Below are positions 5,561-11,587 of a stretch of 11,587 nucleotides of DNA, piece by piece. A program made the translations under genes and the position numbers. Below the pieces are notes generated by a model. The model made no database searches. It was not told where the DNA came from and saw only the letters and a program-made list of their open reading frames with translations. The first letter of the stretch is position 1. Every line of letters starts with the position of its first letter. Source of the DNA: Candidatus Sigynarchaeota archaeon (GTDB taxonomy: Archaea > Asgardarchaeota > Lokiarchaeia > Sigynarchaeales > Sigynarchaeaceae); assembly GCA_030587525.1 (NCBI GenBank), contig JAUQYW010000481.1:1-11587 (forward strand). The letters run 5' to 3'.

Positions 5561-5571
5561 ACGCGTTAGTT

Positions 5572-6540
5572 ATGGCCGAGCCGAGGATCGTGATCGGAAC
5601 TCCCGCGGACGTGGGTCGATGCTGCGCGCTGGCATCCCTGCTTGAGGTCAGTGCATCGCCGAAACCGGGAAACGTGCACCGGTTCTCGCGGCCCGAGGAT
5701 CACAAAAAATCTTACGAGCAGTTTTTATCCGCCATCGCAGCCATGACCCCGCATTATGCAAGCAGCGCGGAAACCGCGTATCACCTTGCTCGTTCAAAAC
5801 AAGACATCAAAACCGCGATGCACCTCGGAAATATCATCGAGGCGACGTGCGAGTCGATGATGGCTGCCCAGACTGGAGGCAACTTGCTACTCGGCCACGT
5901 TTTGTTGCTTATCCCGTTAGCGGCAAGCATTGGCACGTTGCTTGCTGGAACAGAACGGTCGATTGGCGCTTTGAAATCGGTCGTGGGCGAAGTGGTTCGA
6001 TCCGGGAACACGGATGATGTTATCTCGCTCTACAAGGGGATCAAGATATGCAATCCAGGTGGTCTAGGGACGGTCGAAAAGTTCGACGTGAATTCCCCGG
6101 GCTTCGTGGCTGAGCTACGCAAGGCAAAAGCAACGTTCCATGACGTGTTCGCGATTACCAAGGATGTCGATTCGATCAGCAGCGAATGGAGCAGTGGGTT
6201 CGCCATCACGTTCACGGATACCTTTCCTCGCCTCCACGCGATCGTTTCAAGCGGCTTGACCATCAACGACGCGGTCGTGCAGCTCTTCCTGGAGACCCTC
6301 GCCAAGCACCCAGATTCGCTCATTCGGCGCAAGAATGGCTTGGATATGGCCAAGTCAATCTCGGACCAAGCGAGAGAGATTATCGAGCTCGGCGGGATGA
6401 ACGAATTGGCTGGCAGGAACGCCGTGAATGCCCTCGATACCAAGCTCGCGAGCGCCGGTGGCCGGCTCAATCCCGGCACGACGGCGGACCTCGCCGCAGC
6501 GGCGCTTTGTTTGCTGGTCGCCACGGGGTACAAGCCGTGA
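5572..6540 (+). CDS. Triphosphoribosyl-dephospho-CoA synthase family protein (CitG/MdcB-like)
   Basis: In bacteria this family joins ATP and dephospho-CoA to make the prosthetic-group precursor of citrate or malonate decarboxylating enzymes. Family motifs in this 322-residue protein are 'LLEVSASPKPGNVHR' (23-37), 'AQTGGNLLLGHVLLLIPLA' (99-117), 'NPGGLG' (161-166) with 'DVN' after it, 'HPDSLIRRKNG' (246-256) and 'LNPGTTADLAAAAL' (299-312). The glycine-rich second motif is the archaeal 'GGN.NLG' type and not the bacterial 'VNTHKG' type. No citrate lyase or malonate decarboxylase subunit is nearby, so the real substrate is unknown. The ATG at 5572 is chosen; a GTG at 5527 preceded by GGAG (5512-5515) would add 15 residues. 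The LysR gene and Cys/His gene on the opposite side may be functionally linked. Its 3' end converges on the GTPase gene with a 25-bp gap. Confidence 0.82.
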   Translation: MAEPRIVIGTPADVGRCCALASLLEVSASPKPGNVHRFSRPEDHKKSYEQFLSAIAAMTPHYASSAETAYHLARSKQDIKTAMHLGNIIEATCESMMAAQTGGNLLLGHVLLLIPLAASIGTLLAGTERSIGALKSVVGEVVRSGNTDDVISLYKGIKICNPGGLGTVEKFDVNSPGFVAELRKAKATFHDVFAITKDVDSISSEWSSGFAITFTDTFPRLHAIVSSGLTINDAVVQLFLETLAKHPDSLIRRKNGLDMAKSISDQAREIIELGGMNELAGRNAVNALDTKLASAGGRLNPGTTADLAAAALCLLVATGYKP

Positions 6541-6565
6541 AGGGAAGGAAAGGTGAAAAATAGAG

Positions 6566-8290
6566 TCATTCAATGGATTTCATGCGGAGCTTCGACAACC
6601 AATCCTCGCAAACCTTGATCTCTTTCTGGGCTTTTTGGTTGTACTTGAACAGTTCCTCCTGGATCAACTTTGCTTTTGCAACGCGGTTGAACGTTTCCTG
6701 CCACTTCTTGGCTTTTTCCAGGCTTTTTGCTTCCTTTATCAAGGCATCGTACATGCTTTTCATGCTATCGATGCGGCGCTTCAATTCGCCCGACACGAAA
6801 TTCTTCATTGAAACGTCTTTCAAGATGATAGTGACGAGAAAATTGAATGGCTCGTCAAGATTGTAATCATACTTGACCGAAACCTGGTAGATGCCGACAT
6901 CTTTGCCCCGGGTATGCTTGAGTTCGGAAATCTTGTCGACGAATGCCACGGGTTGCGCCTCGGTCGCATCGAAGTTGTTCACGAGCACGAGCAGCGGCTT
7001 GTCTTTCGTCTCTGGCTTGGCCAGGACAGTCATCAACGCCCGTTTCGCGAAAGAAAACGTGTTCACGTCGACCGCATCGACCATGAAGATGATTAACTCG
7101 GGATCATTCCATGCCGCCATCACGCTATCTATTTTTTCGTCGATCTTGACAAGATTGTTGAATAAAAACTCCACGTTGTTGAAGACGATGCTCGTCATGT
7201 TGATCGCGAGGGGATTGACTTGGCTTGCGAATTTTTCCTTGACCAGGTAGTCCTTGAATGCGAAGATGCCGGGCTGGTCCGTGCCGAACACGAAGAGCTT
7301 GAATTTCTTCGCTTTTTCCTTCTTTTGAACTGCTTTCGCGACCCTCGTTGACGGCACGAGGATGTTCGGCGTCTTCAACTGTTCCGCGAGCGACATGGGC
7401 GATGCCTTGGGCTCCTGCTTCTCCGGAGTGGTCTCTTGCTTCTCTGGGACGGCTTCTTGTTCTTGCGCAGGAAGTTCCGCAGATTGTTGCGAATAAACAG
7501 CTGGTGACGGGACGTCGGCTTGCTGGATCTCTTCAAATTCTTTCTCGATCTTCGCGATGAGGCTCGTTAGCTTCTTGTAATCCTTGCCACCACCAGAAAA
7601 CACGCCGAGCTGAAATAGATTCGTTGCGATTTCCTTTGCGATGTTGAGACTCGCGAGGGCCTGGTCGTGCTGGCCGATTTTATACGCCTCGTTGCCGGCA
7701 TCGAAAAACTTCTTGTACCGTTCCAGCAATTGCTTGGATTCCTTCTTCACGGTCTCATTGACAAAATACTCGATCCCCTCGTCCTTGAGCACCATGGTCG
7801 TCATGGCGTTCAGTACGGAATCGAGATTCTTGCCGGTCTTCGCCGAGACCTCGTACATGGCCATGTCCCGGCCGGTGATCTTGCCCGTGCCGTATTTCTT
7901 GACGATGATATCCTTCGTCATAACGAGTTCCGGGGAGAGATCGACCTTGTTGATTAAGATGAGGATCGGGATGCCGATAACCTTGGGATTTTCGAGCAGC
8001 TTGTGCAATTCCATGCGGCCCTCCTGGATGCGCTCGTCGTCGCGATCGGACGCGTCGATGACGAAGACGAGAACATGAGGTTTCTTGAGATAGTTATCCC
8101 AATCGGCTCGAAACTTCTTTTGACCGCCGACATCAGTGAATTCCATGGTCAAGTTTTGGAAAACGATCTGGCTGATGGAAACGCCAATGGTCGGATTCTG
8201 CGGGATATATTTCTTCTCCTTCAAGAACTCGACGATAGTCGTTTTCCCGACGCGGTCAAGCCCGAAAATAAAAATGCTTATTTTGGCCAT
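6566..8290 (-). CDS. Arf-like GTPase fused to a degenerate second GTPase module
   Basis: In this 574-residue protein, domain 1 (about 1-170) is an Arf/Ras-superfamily GTPase with all boxes intact: P-loop GLDRVGKTT (10-18), switch I T34 in 'NPTIG', DVGGQ (53-57), NKVD (114-117) and SAK (149-151). It starts directly at the first strand, lacking the Arf amphipathic helix and the myristoylated Gly2. A helical, TPR-like segment follows (about 174-255), then a Pro/Glu/Gln linker (about 258-298). Domain 2 (about 329-490) aligns with domain 1 but has GTDQPGIFAF (336-345) for the P-loop, NLVKI for DVGGQ, NNFD (438-441) for NKxD and SVK for SAK, so it probably does not bind GTP. A second helical segment (495-574) matches the first. 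No signal or membrane segment is present. The start is the ATG at 8290, about 30 nt after the predicted transcription start. It is divergent from the zinc-ribbon protein gene. Confidence 0.9.
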   Translation of the reverse strand: MAKISIFIFGLDRVGKTTIVEFLKEKKYIPQNPTIGVSISQIVFQNLTMEFTDVGGQKKFRADWDNYLKKPHVLVFVIDASDRDDERIQEGRMELHKLLENPKVIGIPILILINKVDLSPELVMTKDIIVKKYGTGKITGRDMAMYEVSAKTGKNLDSVLNAMTTMVLKDEGIEYFVNETVKKESKQLLERYKKFFDAGNEAYKIGQHDQALASLNIAKEIATNLFQLGVFSGGGKDYKKLTSLIAKIEKEFEEIQQADVPSPAVYSQQSAELPAQEQEAVPEKQETTPEKQEPKASPMSLAEQLKTPNILVPSTRVAKAVQKKEKAKKFKLFVFGTDQPGIFAFKDYLVKEKFASQVNPLAINMTSIVFNNVEFLFNNLVKIDEKIDSVMAAWNDPELIIFMVDAVDVNTFSFAKRALMTVLAKPETKDKPLLVLVNNFDATEAQPVAFVDKISELKHTRGKDVGIYQVSVKYDYNLDEPFNFLVTIILKDVSMKNFVSGELKRRIDSMKSMYDALIKEAKSLEKAKKWQETFNRVAKAKLIQEELFKYNQKAQKEIKVCEDWLSKLRMKSIE

Positions 8291-8335
8291 CCGGCATCAA
8301 CATTACTTTGTTTGGGAACAATTAATATTTCGTCG

Positions 8336-8351
8336 TTATTTTTATATATAG
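8336..8351. promoter_or_regulatory. AT-rich, possibly bidirectional TATA region
   Basis: TTATTTTTATATATAG lies between the GTPase gene (minus) and the zinc-ribbon gene (plus). On the minus strand it reads TATATATAAAAATAA and predicts a start near 8318, 28 nt before the GTPase ATG. The TATATATA core is its own complement, so it may also drive the plus-strand gene from about 8372 with a 70-nt leader. A weaker CATAACC near 8412 could serve the plus strand with almost no leader. Confidence 0.5.
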
Positions 8352-8442
8352 TATGCTTTAGTTTTGGTCTCGTAGCACTTGAAACTTGCCTCGACGCGTG
8401 GAATGATTTTCGCATAACCATTTACAATGCAAGCAAAGCCGA

Positions 8443-10116
8443 ATGCAAACGAAGCACGGAGAAGGTTTGAAGGATACGTCTGACGAGAAACCGCCTATAA
8501 TTCTGGCTGATTGGTCAGAAACTGAGGGACCAATAATAATTAAGGCCCTCTTTCCAACCGGAATAGGTGGAACTAACAATACACCTGAGATTCTCATCAC
8601 GCGGTGTTATATTTCGGCGGAGTCTATCTTTGCGAAGGAGAAGTTTGCCAAGATCAATTTCAACTTGCCCATGGTCGCGTTCAAGAAGCTGGGCGTCGTT
8701 TTGTTCGACACTGTATCGGATCCCACCGTCCGTGGGGCGCTGCGGCCGTTCCTCCTGGTCATATTCGTGCCGTTGAATACTCGATATGCGATAACGGACG
8801 CCGTTGTGAAGCTAGCCGAACCATTCGTTCTTTCCTACAAGAACGGGATGGTCCCCAATCTCGAAGCGCTGCAAAACGAGGTCCAGCAAGCCATCGAGAA
8901 GGGCGGGGACGCGACCGAGGCGGAAGGCGCGAACGCTGAGCTCAAGAAGGAATTCTCGTCGCTGGTCAAAGAGCATTTTGCCAGAATGGCTGGAAAAGGC
9001 CTTACACTGCGCGTTTTCTTATGCCCAGACTGCGGATTCAAAGTTTACCCCGACGAAATTGCCTGCCCGAAATGTCGTTTCATCATCCGCACCTTCTGCA
9101 CGAAATGTAATGCCATGATCGAGCGGAACTTGCGGCATTGCCCGCATTGCGGGACCAACAATCAAAAATATGACCCCTCCGTGAAGCTTGTCATCCACGA
9201 GGAAGAGGACGAGCTTGAAGTCTTGAAACAGACCGGCATCGGCCAAGCCGTCAAGGATAAGAAAATCGCGCACGTGCTCGGCATCGATGTCGAAAAGGAA
9301 TTCGACGCATCCAACCAGGATCTGGAAAAGGAAATCGAGGAATTGAAAAAGAAGCTCGATGACCAGCAGAAAAAAACGACCAAGGCCCGGCTCTTCGAGA
9401 CATTCACCCGGGATTATACCGGATACAAGGTCGGCGACAAGGACATCACGGCGCGGTCGCTGGAAAGCACGTTCCAGGACCCGGCGGTGGACGAGGTTGA
9501 CTTGCTCATCAAGTCGATGGCCGTGCTGCCGCCCGAGGAAAGAGCGAAGATCAAGCCGGACAAAATCTTGCTATACTGGGATTGCGAGGCGTTTCTCCAT
9601 GCATCCGGAAGGATTCTGGTGGGTATGGGAACCAACCCGCAAAATGCATCGGGCATACCAGGCACGCTGTTTCTCACGGAGACAGCGCTCGTGTTCGTGA
9701 CGTATCAAGAAGAATTTGCAAGTGCCGCGAATCTTTTCGCGTATTTCGACGCGAGCTTGCAATTCCTGGGGGATTGCAACAAATTTTCCCCGGAAATCGG
9801 AAAGAATTCGATGTGGTTCAAGAATCACGGCCTTGCGCAGAAAAAACTCCCGCTGGAACCCGCGTTCTTTGTCAACTTCTCGTGGTCGACTGATGACGAG
9901 CGTGGGACGTGGGATAACCAGGCCCTGGTGCTTAAATCCACGATCCAGCGGCAACAGCTCTTCGCGGGAAAAGACTTTTTGCCGGCGGGCAAATATTTCT
10001 TTTTCGTGGGCAAGCCGGCGACGGACAACTCGATCAAGAACATCCTCGCTGGTTTGCAAGTGTTTTATCCCGGAATCATCAAGATTATGAAAGAAAAATA
10101 TCCAATGCTATTTTAA
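8443..10116 (+). CDS. Multidomain protein: longin/uDENN-like, double zinc ribbon, coiled coil, PH/GRAM-like
   Basis: In this 557-residue protein, residues 18-130 start 'PIILADWSETEGPIIIKALFP', with 'ILITRCYISAESIF', 'FKKLGVVLFD' and 'LRPFLLVIFVPLN' following. This 'x.W.E.EGP...FP' layout resembles longin or upstream-DENN domains found in GTPase exchange factors and GATOR/folliculin-type proteins; this is pattern recognition, not a search. Residues 194-236 carry four CxxC pairs (C194/197, C208/211, C219/222, C233/236), two zinc ribbons. Residues 283-315 form a likely coiled coil. The C-terminus (about 370-557) contains 'ILVGMGTNPQNASGIPGTLF' then LTETALVFVT, the strand pattern of GRAM/PH-like domains. 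The start is the ATG at 8443, with no Shine-Dalgarno. The gene is divergent from the GTPase gene and 21 bp upstream of the PIG-L gene, so it may regulate or read out that GTPase at a membrane. Confidence 0.85.
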   Translation: MQTKHGEGLKDTSDEKPPIILADWSETEGPIIIKALFPTGIGGTNNTPEILITRCYISAESIFAKEKFAKINFNLPMVAFKKLGVVLFDTVSDPTVRGALRPFLLVIFVPLNTRYAITDAVVKLAEPFVLSYKNGMVPNLEALQNEVQQAIEKGGDATEAEGANAELKKEFSSLVKEHFARMAGKGLTLRVFLCPDCGFKVYPDEIACPKCRFIIRTFCTKCNAMIERNLRHCPHCGTNNQKYDPSVKLVIHEEEDELEVLKQTGIGQAVKDKKIAHVLGIDVEKEFDASNQDLEKEIEELKKKLDDQQKKTTKARLFETFTRDYTGYKVGDKDITARSLESTFQDPAVDEVDLLIKSMAVLPPEERAKIKPDKILLYWDCEAFLHASGRILVGMGTNPQNASGIPGTLFLTETALVFVTYQEEFASAANLFAYFDASLQFLGDCNKFSPEIGKNSMWFKNHGLAQKKLPLEPAFFVNFSWSTDDERGTWDNQALVLKSTIQRQQLFAGKDFLPAGKYFFFVGKPATDNSIKNILAGLQVFYPGIIKIMKEKYPMLF

Positions 10117-10122
10117 TTCGAC

Positions 10123-10127
10123 GGAGG
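10123..10127 (+). promoter_or_regulatory. Shine-Dalgarno of the PIG-L gene
   Basis: GGAGG, 10 nt before the ATG at 10138. It sits in the 21-bp gap after the upstream stop, supporting translation from a shared transcript. Confidence 0.7.
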
Positions 10128-10137
10128 AACAGAACGC

Positions 10138-10848
10138 ATGGTCGTCATCGCCATCGGGCCGCATCCCGACGATCCGGAGGAAGGCGCAGGGGGAACCCTT
10201 GCCCGCATCGCGGAGGCCGGTGAGCGGGTCATCGTCGTGTACATGACGAGCGGCGGCAAAGGAATCCCAGCCAAGAACGAGGAGGAAGCAATCAAGATAC
10301 GTGAAAAGGAAGCACGGGCTGCTTGCCAGATTCTCGGCGCAGAGCCACGGTTCATCGGGCTGCACGACGGGTCGTGCTTTCCCAGCGAGTCCGTCGTCAA
10401 GGAATTGCAAGACTTGTTCGAGCAAGAGGAGCCTAAGTGCGTCCTCACTTGCTGGCCGCTCGACACGCACGGCGACCACCGGGCGACGGGATACATGGTA
10501 TTGGAGGCTTATTGCCGGGCTTTCGGGAGTAACTTCAACGCGTCGATGCGGGACCCGCTGGATCTCGATGATCCTGCGAATGCTGCGATTATGAAATTTC
10601 CCGGGCTCTTTTTCTGGGCAACCGAGCAATGGCACCAGAGCGTGCAGTTCCAACCAACCGTCTTCGTGAACATCGATGCTACGATCGATATGAAGATGGA
10701 GCTGGTCGAGGCACACGCATCCCAGAATCGCGGCGATTCGCTCGTGAAATGGGTTGAAAAGATCGCAATGCAGCTCGGTGACCAGTCTGGTGGACGTGTG
10801 CGCTATGCAGAGGGATTTATCTCGCCGCGACCATCATTTCTCGGGTGA
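10138..10848 (+). CDS. PIG-L family (LmbE-like) zinc deacetylase
   Basis: Members of this family remove N-acetyl groups from amino sugars, such as GlcNAc-phosphatidylinositol in GPI anchor synthesis or GlcNAc-inositol and GlcNAc-malate in thiol synthesis, using a mononuclear zinc site. The 236-residue protein has the signature 'AIGPHPDDPEEGAGGTLA' (5-22), with H9 and D12 as expected metal ligands and D11 as catalytic base, and 'PLDTHGDHRATG' (107-118), where H114 would be the third ligand. 'YMTSGGKG' (35-42) also fits. It has no signal peptide. The strong Shine-Dalgarno and short gap place it in an operon with the zinc-ribbon/PH-like protein. An archaeal substrate could be a glycosylated inositol lipid or a soluble sugar; nothing here decides. 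Confidence 0.92.
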   Translation: MVVIAIGPHPDDPEEGAGGTLARIAEAGERVIVVYMTSGGKGIPAKNEEEAIKIREKEARAACQILGAEPRFIGLHDGSCFPSESVVKELQDLFEQEEPKCVLTCWPLDTHGDHRATGYMVLEAYCRAFGSNFNASMRDPLDLDDPANAAIMKFPGLFFWATEQWHQSVQFQPTVFVNIDATIDMKMELVEAHASQNRGDSLVKWVEKIAMQLGDQSGGRVRYAEGFISPRPSFLG

Positions 10849-10868
10849 TCTGCAAGAATTCTTGGATC
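10847..10868 (+). repeat. Inverted repeat at the PIG-L stop codon
   Basis: CAAGAATTCTTG (10853-10864) is a perfect 12-bp palindrome flanked on both sides by GATC, giving a 10-bp paired arm with a TG bulge. It overlaps the TGA stop. There is no T tract, so termination is doubtful. Confidence 0.35.
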
Positions 10869-11105
10869 GCTTGTATGAATCTTGATTGATGTGCTGAGAA
10901 TTAGTTCTATGCCCCGATTCTAGAATGAACCGTGCAAAAGATTTTGTCAAAACCTTGCCTTTTGCTAAAAGCATTATATATCAATTAATCGTATTTCATC
11001 ACGGAAGGCAGATCTGACCAGGAAGTCTGGGTAATCAATTGAATTTTTTCCGCGTGTTGCCCGGTCTCCGCTCAAATCGCGTGATTTCTTTTAAAGCCAA
11101 GTTAA
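10849..11105. other. Intergenic region and long leader of the last gene
   Basis: No gene is seen in about 257 bp. It holds two short dyads, CAAAA-GA-TTTTG (10935-10946) and CTTTT-GCT-AAAAG (10959-10971), directly upstream of a TATA element at 10973-10981. If that promoter drives the gene at 11106, the leader is about 100 nt with no recognised riboswitch. The region beyond the TATA box contains no ORF of note. Confidence 0.45.
10973..10981 (+). promoter_or_regulatory. TATA box ahead of the B-box-like membrane protein
   Basis: ATTATATAT, with the dyad CTTTT-GCT-AAAAG ending 2 bp upstream, where the B-recognition element or a repressor site would be. The predicted start is near 11003. A later AT-rich motif (TTCTTTTAAAG, 11086-11096) is a less convincing alternative. 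Confidence 0.4.
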
Positions 11106-11587
11106 ATGGATGATCGGGGGCTCTCCTTTATGAAGGATGGCGATGGAATCAACTGCAGGTACCATTCGACGATTCCGAGCATGGTGTGGTGCCCCTACTG
11201 CGGGAGTCCCATCTGTGATCGATGCACGACCAGCTTACCCCGCTGGATCGGGTTCCCCCGCGGGGCGTCGAATAAAGAGTTGATCGCTTGCCCCGAATGC
11301 CGGCACAGGAAGATGAAGCGGTATATCCTGAATGCTTTCTTGCTTGACTTCTTAATTTTGTCATCAATATTTTGGATAACTTTCATGTTGGAAATCACCT
11401 TCTTGTTGAAGTCCTATATGGCGGTTATTTTGTCTTATTTGGTGATAAGAACCCCCTTTTTGATGCAGTTCTCTGTAAGGGAACATCTCAAGGAACAGAG
11501 GGCCTATATTGCTTGGAAGAAAAACCTTGATGAGAAGCCGCTTCCTTCCCTGGCCATGCAAACCTTGATCCGAGACGGGAAAGTGAA
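11106..11587 (+). CDS. B-box-like zinc-finger membrane protein, N-terminal part (runs off the window)
   Basis: The frame is open from the ATG at 11106 to the window end (160 codons). Residues 17-40 show C17, H20, C29, C32, C37 and C40 in the pattern C-x2-H ... C-x2-C ... C-x2-C ('WCPYCGSPICDRC'), as in B-box-like fingers at the start of many archaeal membrane proteins. A further pair, C62/C65 ('ACPECRHRK'), suggests a second metal site. Residues about 74-96 ('ILNAFLLDFLILSSIFWITF' and onward) and about 97-120 are hydrophobic and probably form two membrane segments or a hairpin. A basic, likely cytosolic region follows (124-140). An in-frame ATG at 11130 is an alternative start; neither has a Shine-Dalgarno. 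The function is unknown. Confidence 0.75.
   Translation, partial: MDDRGLSFMKDGDGINCRYHSTIPSMVWCPYCGSPICDRCTTSLPRWIGFPRGASNKELIACPECRHRKMKRYILNAFLLDFLILSSIFWITFMLEITFLLKSYMAVILSYLVIRTPFLMQFSVREHLKEQRAYIAWKKNLDEKPLPSLAMQTLIRDGKV

Noticed and set aside
5353..5571. Upstream extension of the CitG-like frame to 5353
   Set aside because: The extra 73 codons are Gly/Ser/Arg/His-rich, overlap the divergent Cys/His gene and its promoter, and lie outside the family domain.
10108..10716. 202-codon minus-strand frame antisense to the PIG-L gene
   Set aside because: The plus strand encodes an intact PIG-L protein with its catalytic motifs; the reverse frame has no recognisable motif.
1..11587. CRISPR array, rRNA, integrase attachment site
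   Set aside because: No regularly spaced direct repeats, no rRNA-like stretch, and no tRNA gene or integrase were seen.

Overview
The window looks archaeal, and most likely comes from an Asgard (Promethearchaeota) genome of roughly even base composition. The evidence is an archaeal Spt5, TATA-type promoters about 25 bp ahead of likely transcription starts, several genes without a Shine-Dalgarno, and an Arf-like GTPase with large extra domains. The phylum is inferred from gene content; no marker in the window proves it.

Layout. 1-240: the start of a TnpB-type transposase on the minus strand and the hairpin of its element's end. 341-1454: two unrecognised small genes transcribed divergently from TATA boxes near 788 and 829. 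1654-3667: Spt5 with an unusual long acidic tail, then an eIF2B/ribose-1,5-bisphosphate isomerase family protein. 3668-4161: a gene-poor stretch with several perfect hairpins, one possible tiny ORF and a scrap of possible coding decay. 4162-5446 (minus): a LysR-type regulator with a palindromic candidate operator at its promoter, and upstream of it a small Cys/His protein. 5572-6540: a CitG/MdcB-like triphosphoribosyl-dephospho-CoA synthase family protein.

6566-10848 is the most interesting part. A 574-residue protein on the minus strand carries an intact Arf-like GTPase domain, a helical segment, a linker, and then a second copy of the same GTPase-plus-helix module whose nucleotide-binding motifs have decayed. 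It diverges, across a 152-bp AT-rich promoter region, from a 557-residue protein with a longin/uDENN-like N-terminus, two zinc ribbons, a coiled coil and a PH/GRAM-like C-terminus. The latter appears to be in an operon with a PIG-L family deacetylase. Together they suggest a small-GTPase/membrane module of the eukaryotic-signature kind: a GTPase with a pseudo-GTPase partner, a possible regulator or effector that binds lipid or protein, and a sugar or lipid deacetylase. The functional link is inferred only from adjacency and domain type.

11106-11587: the start of a B-box-like zinc-finger membrane protein that runs off the window.
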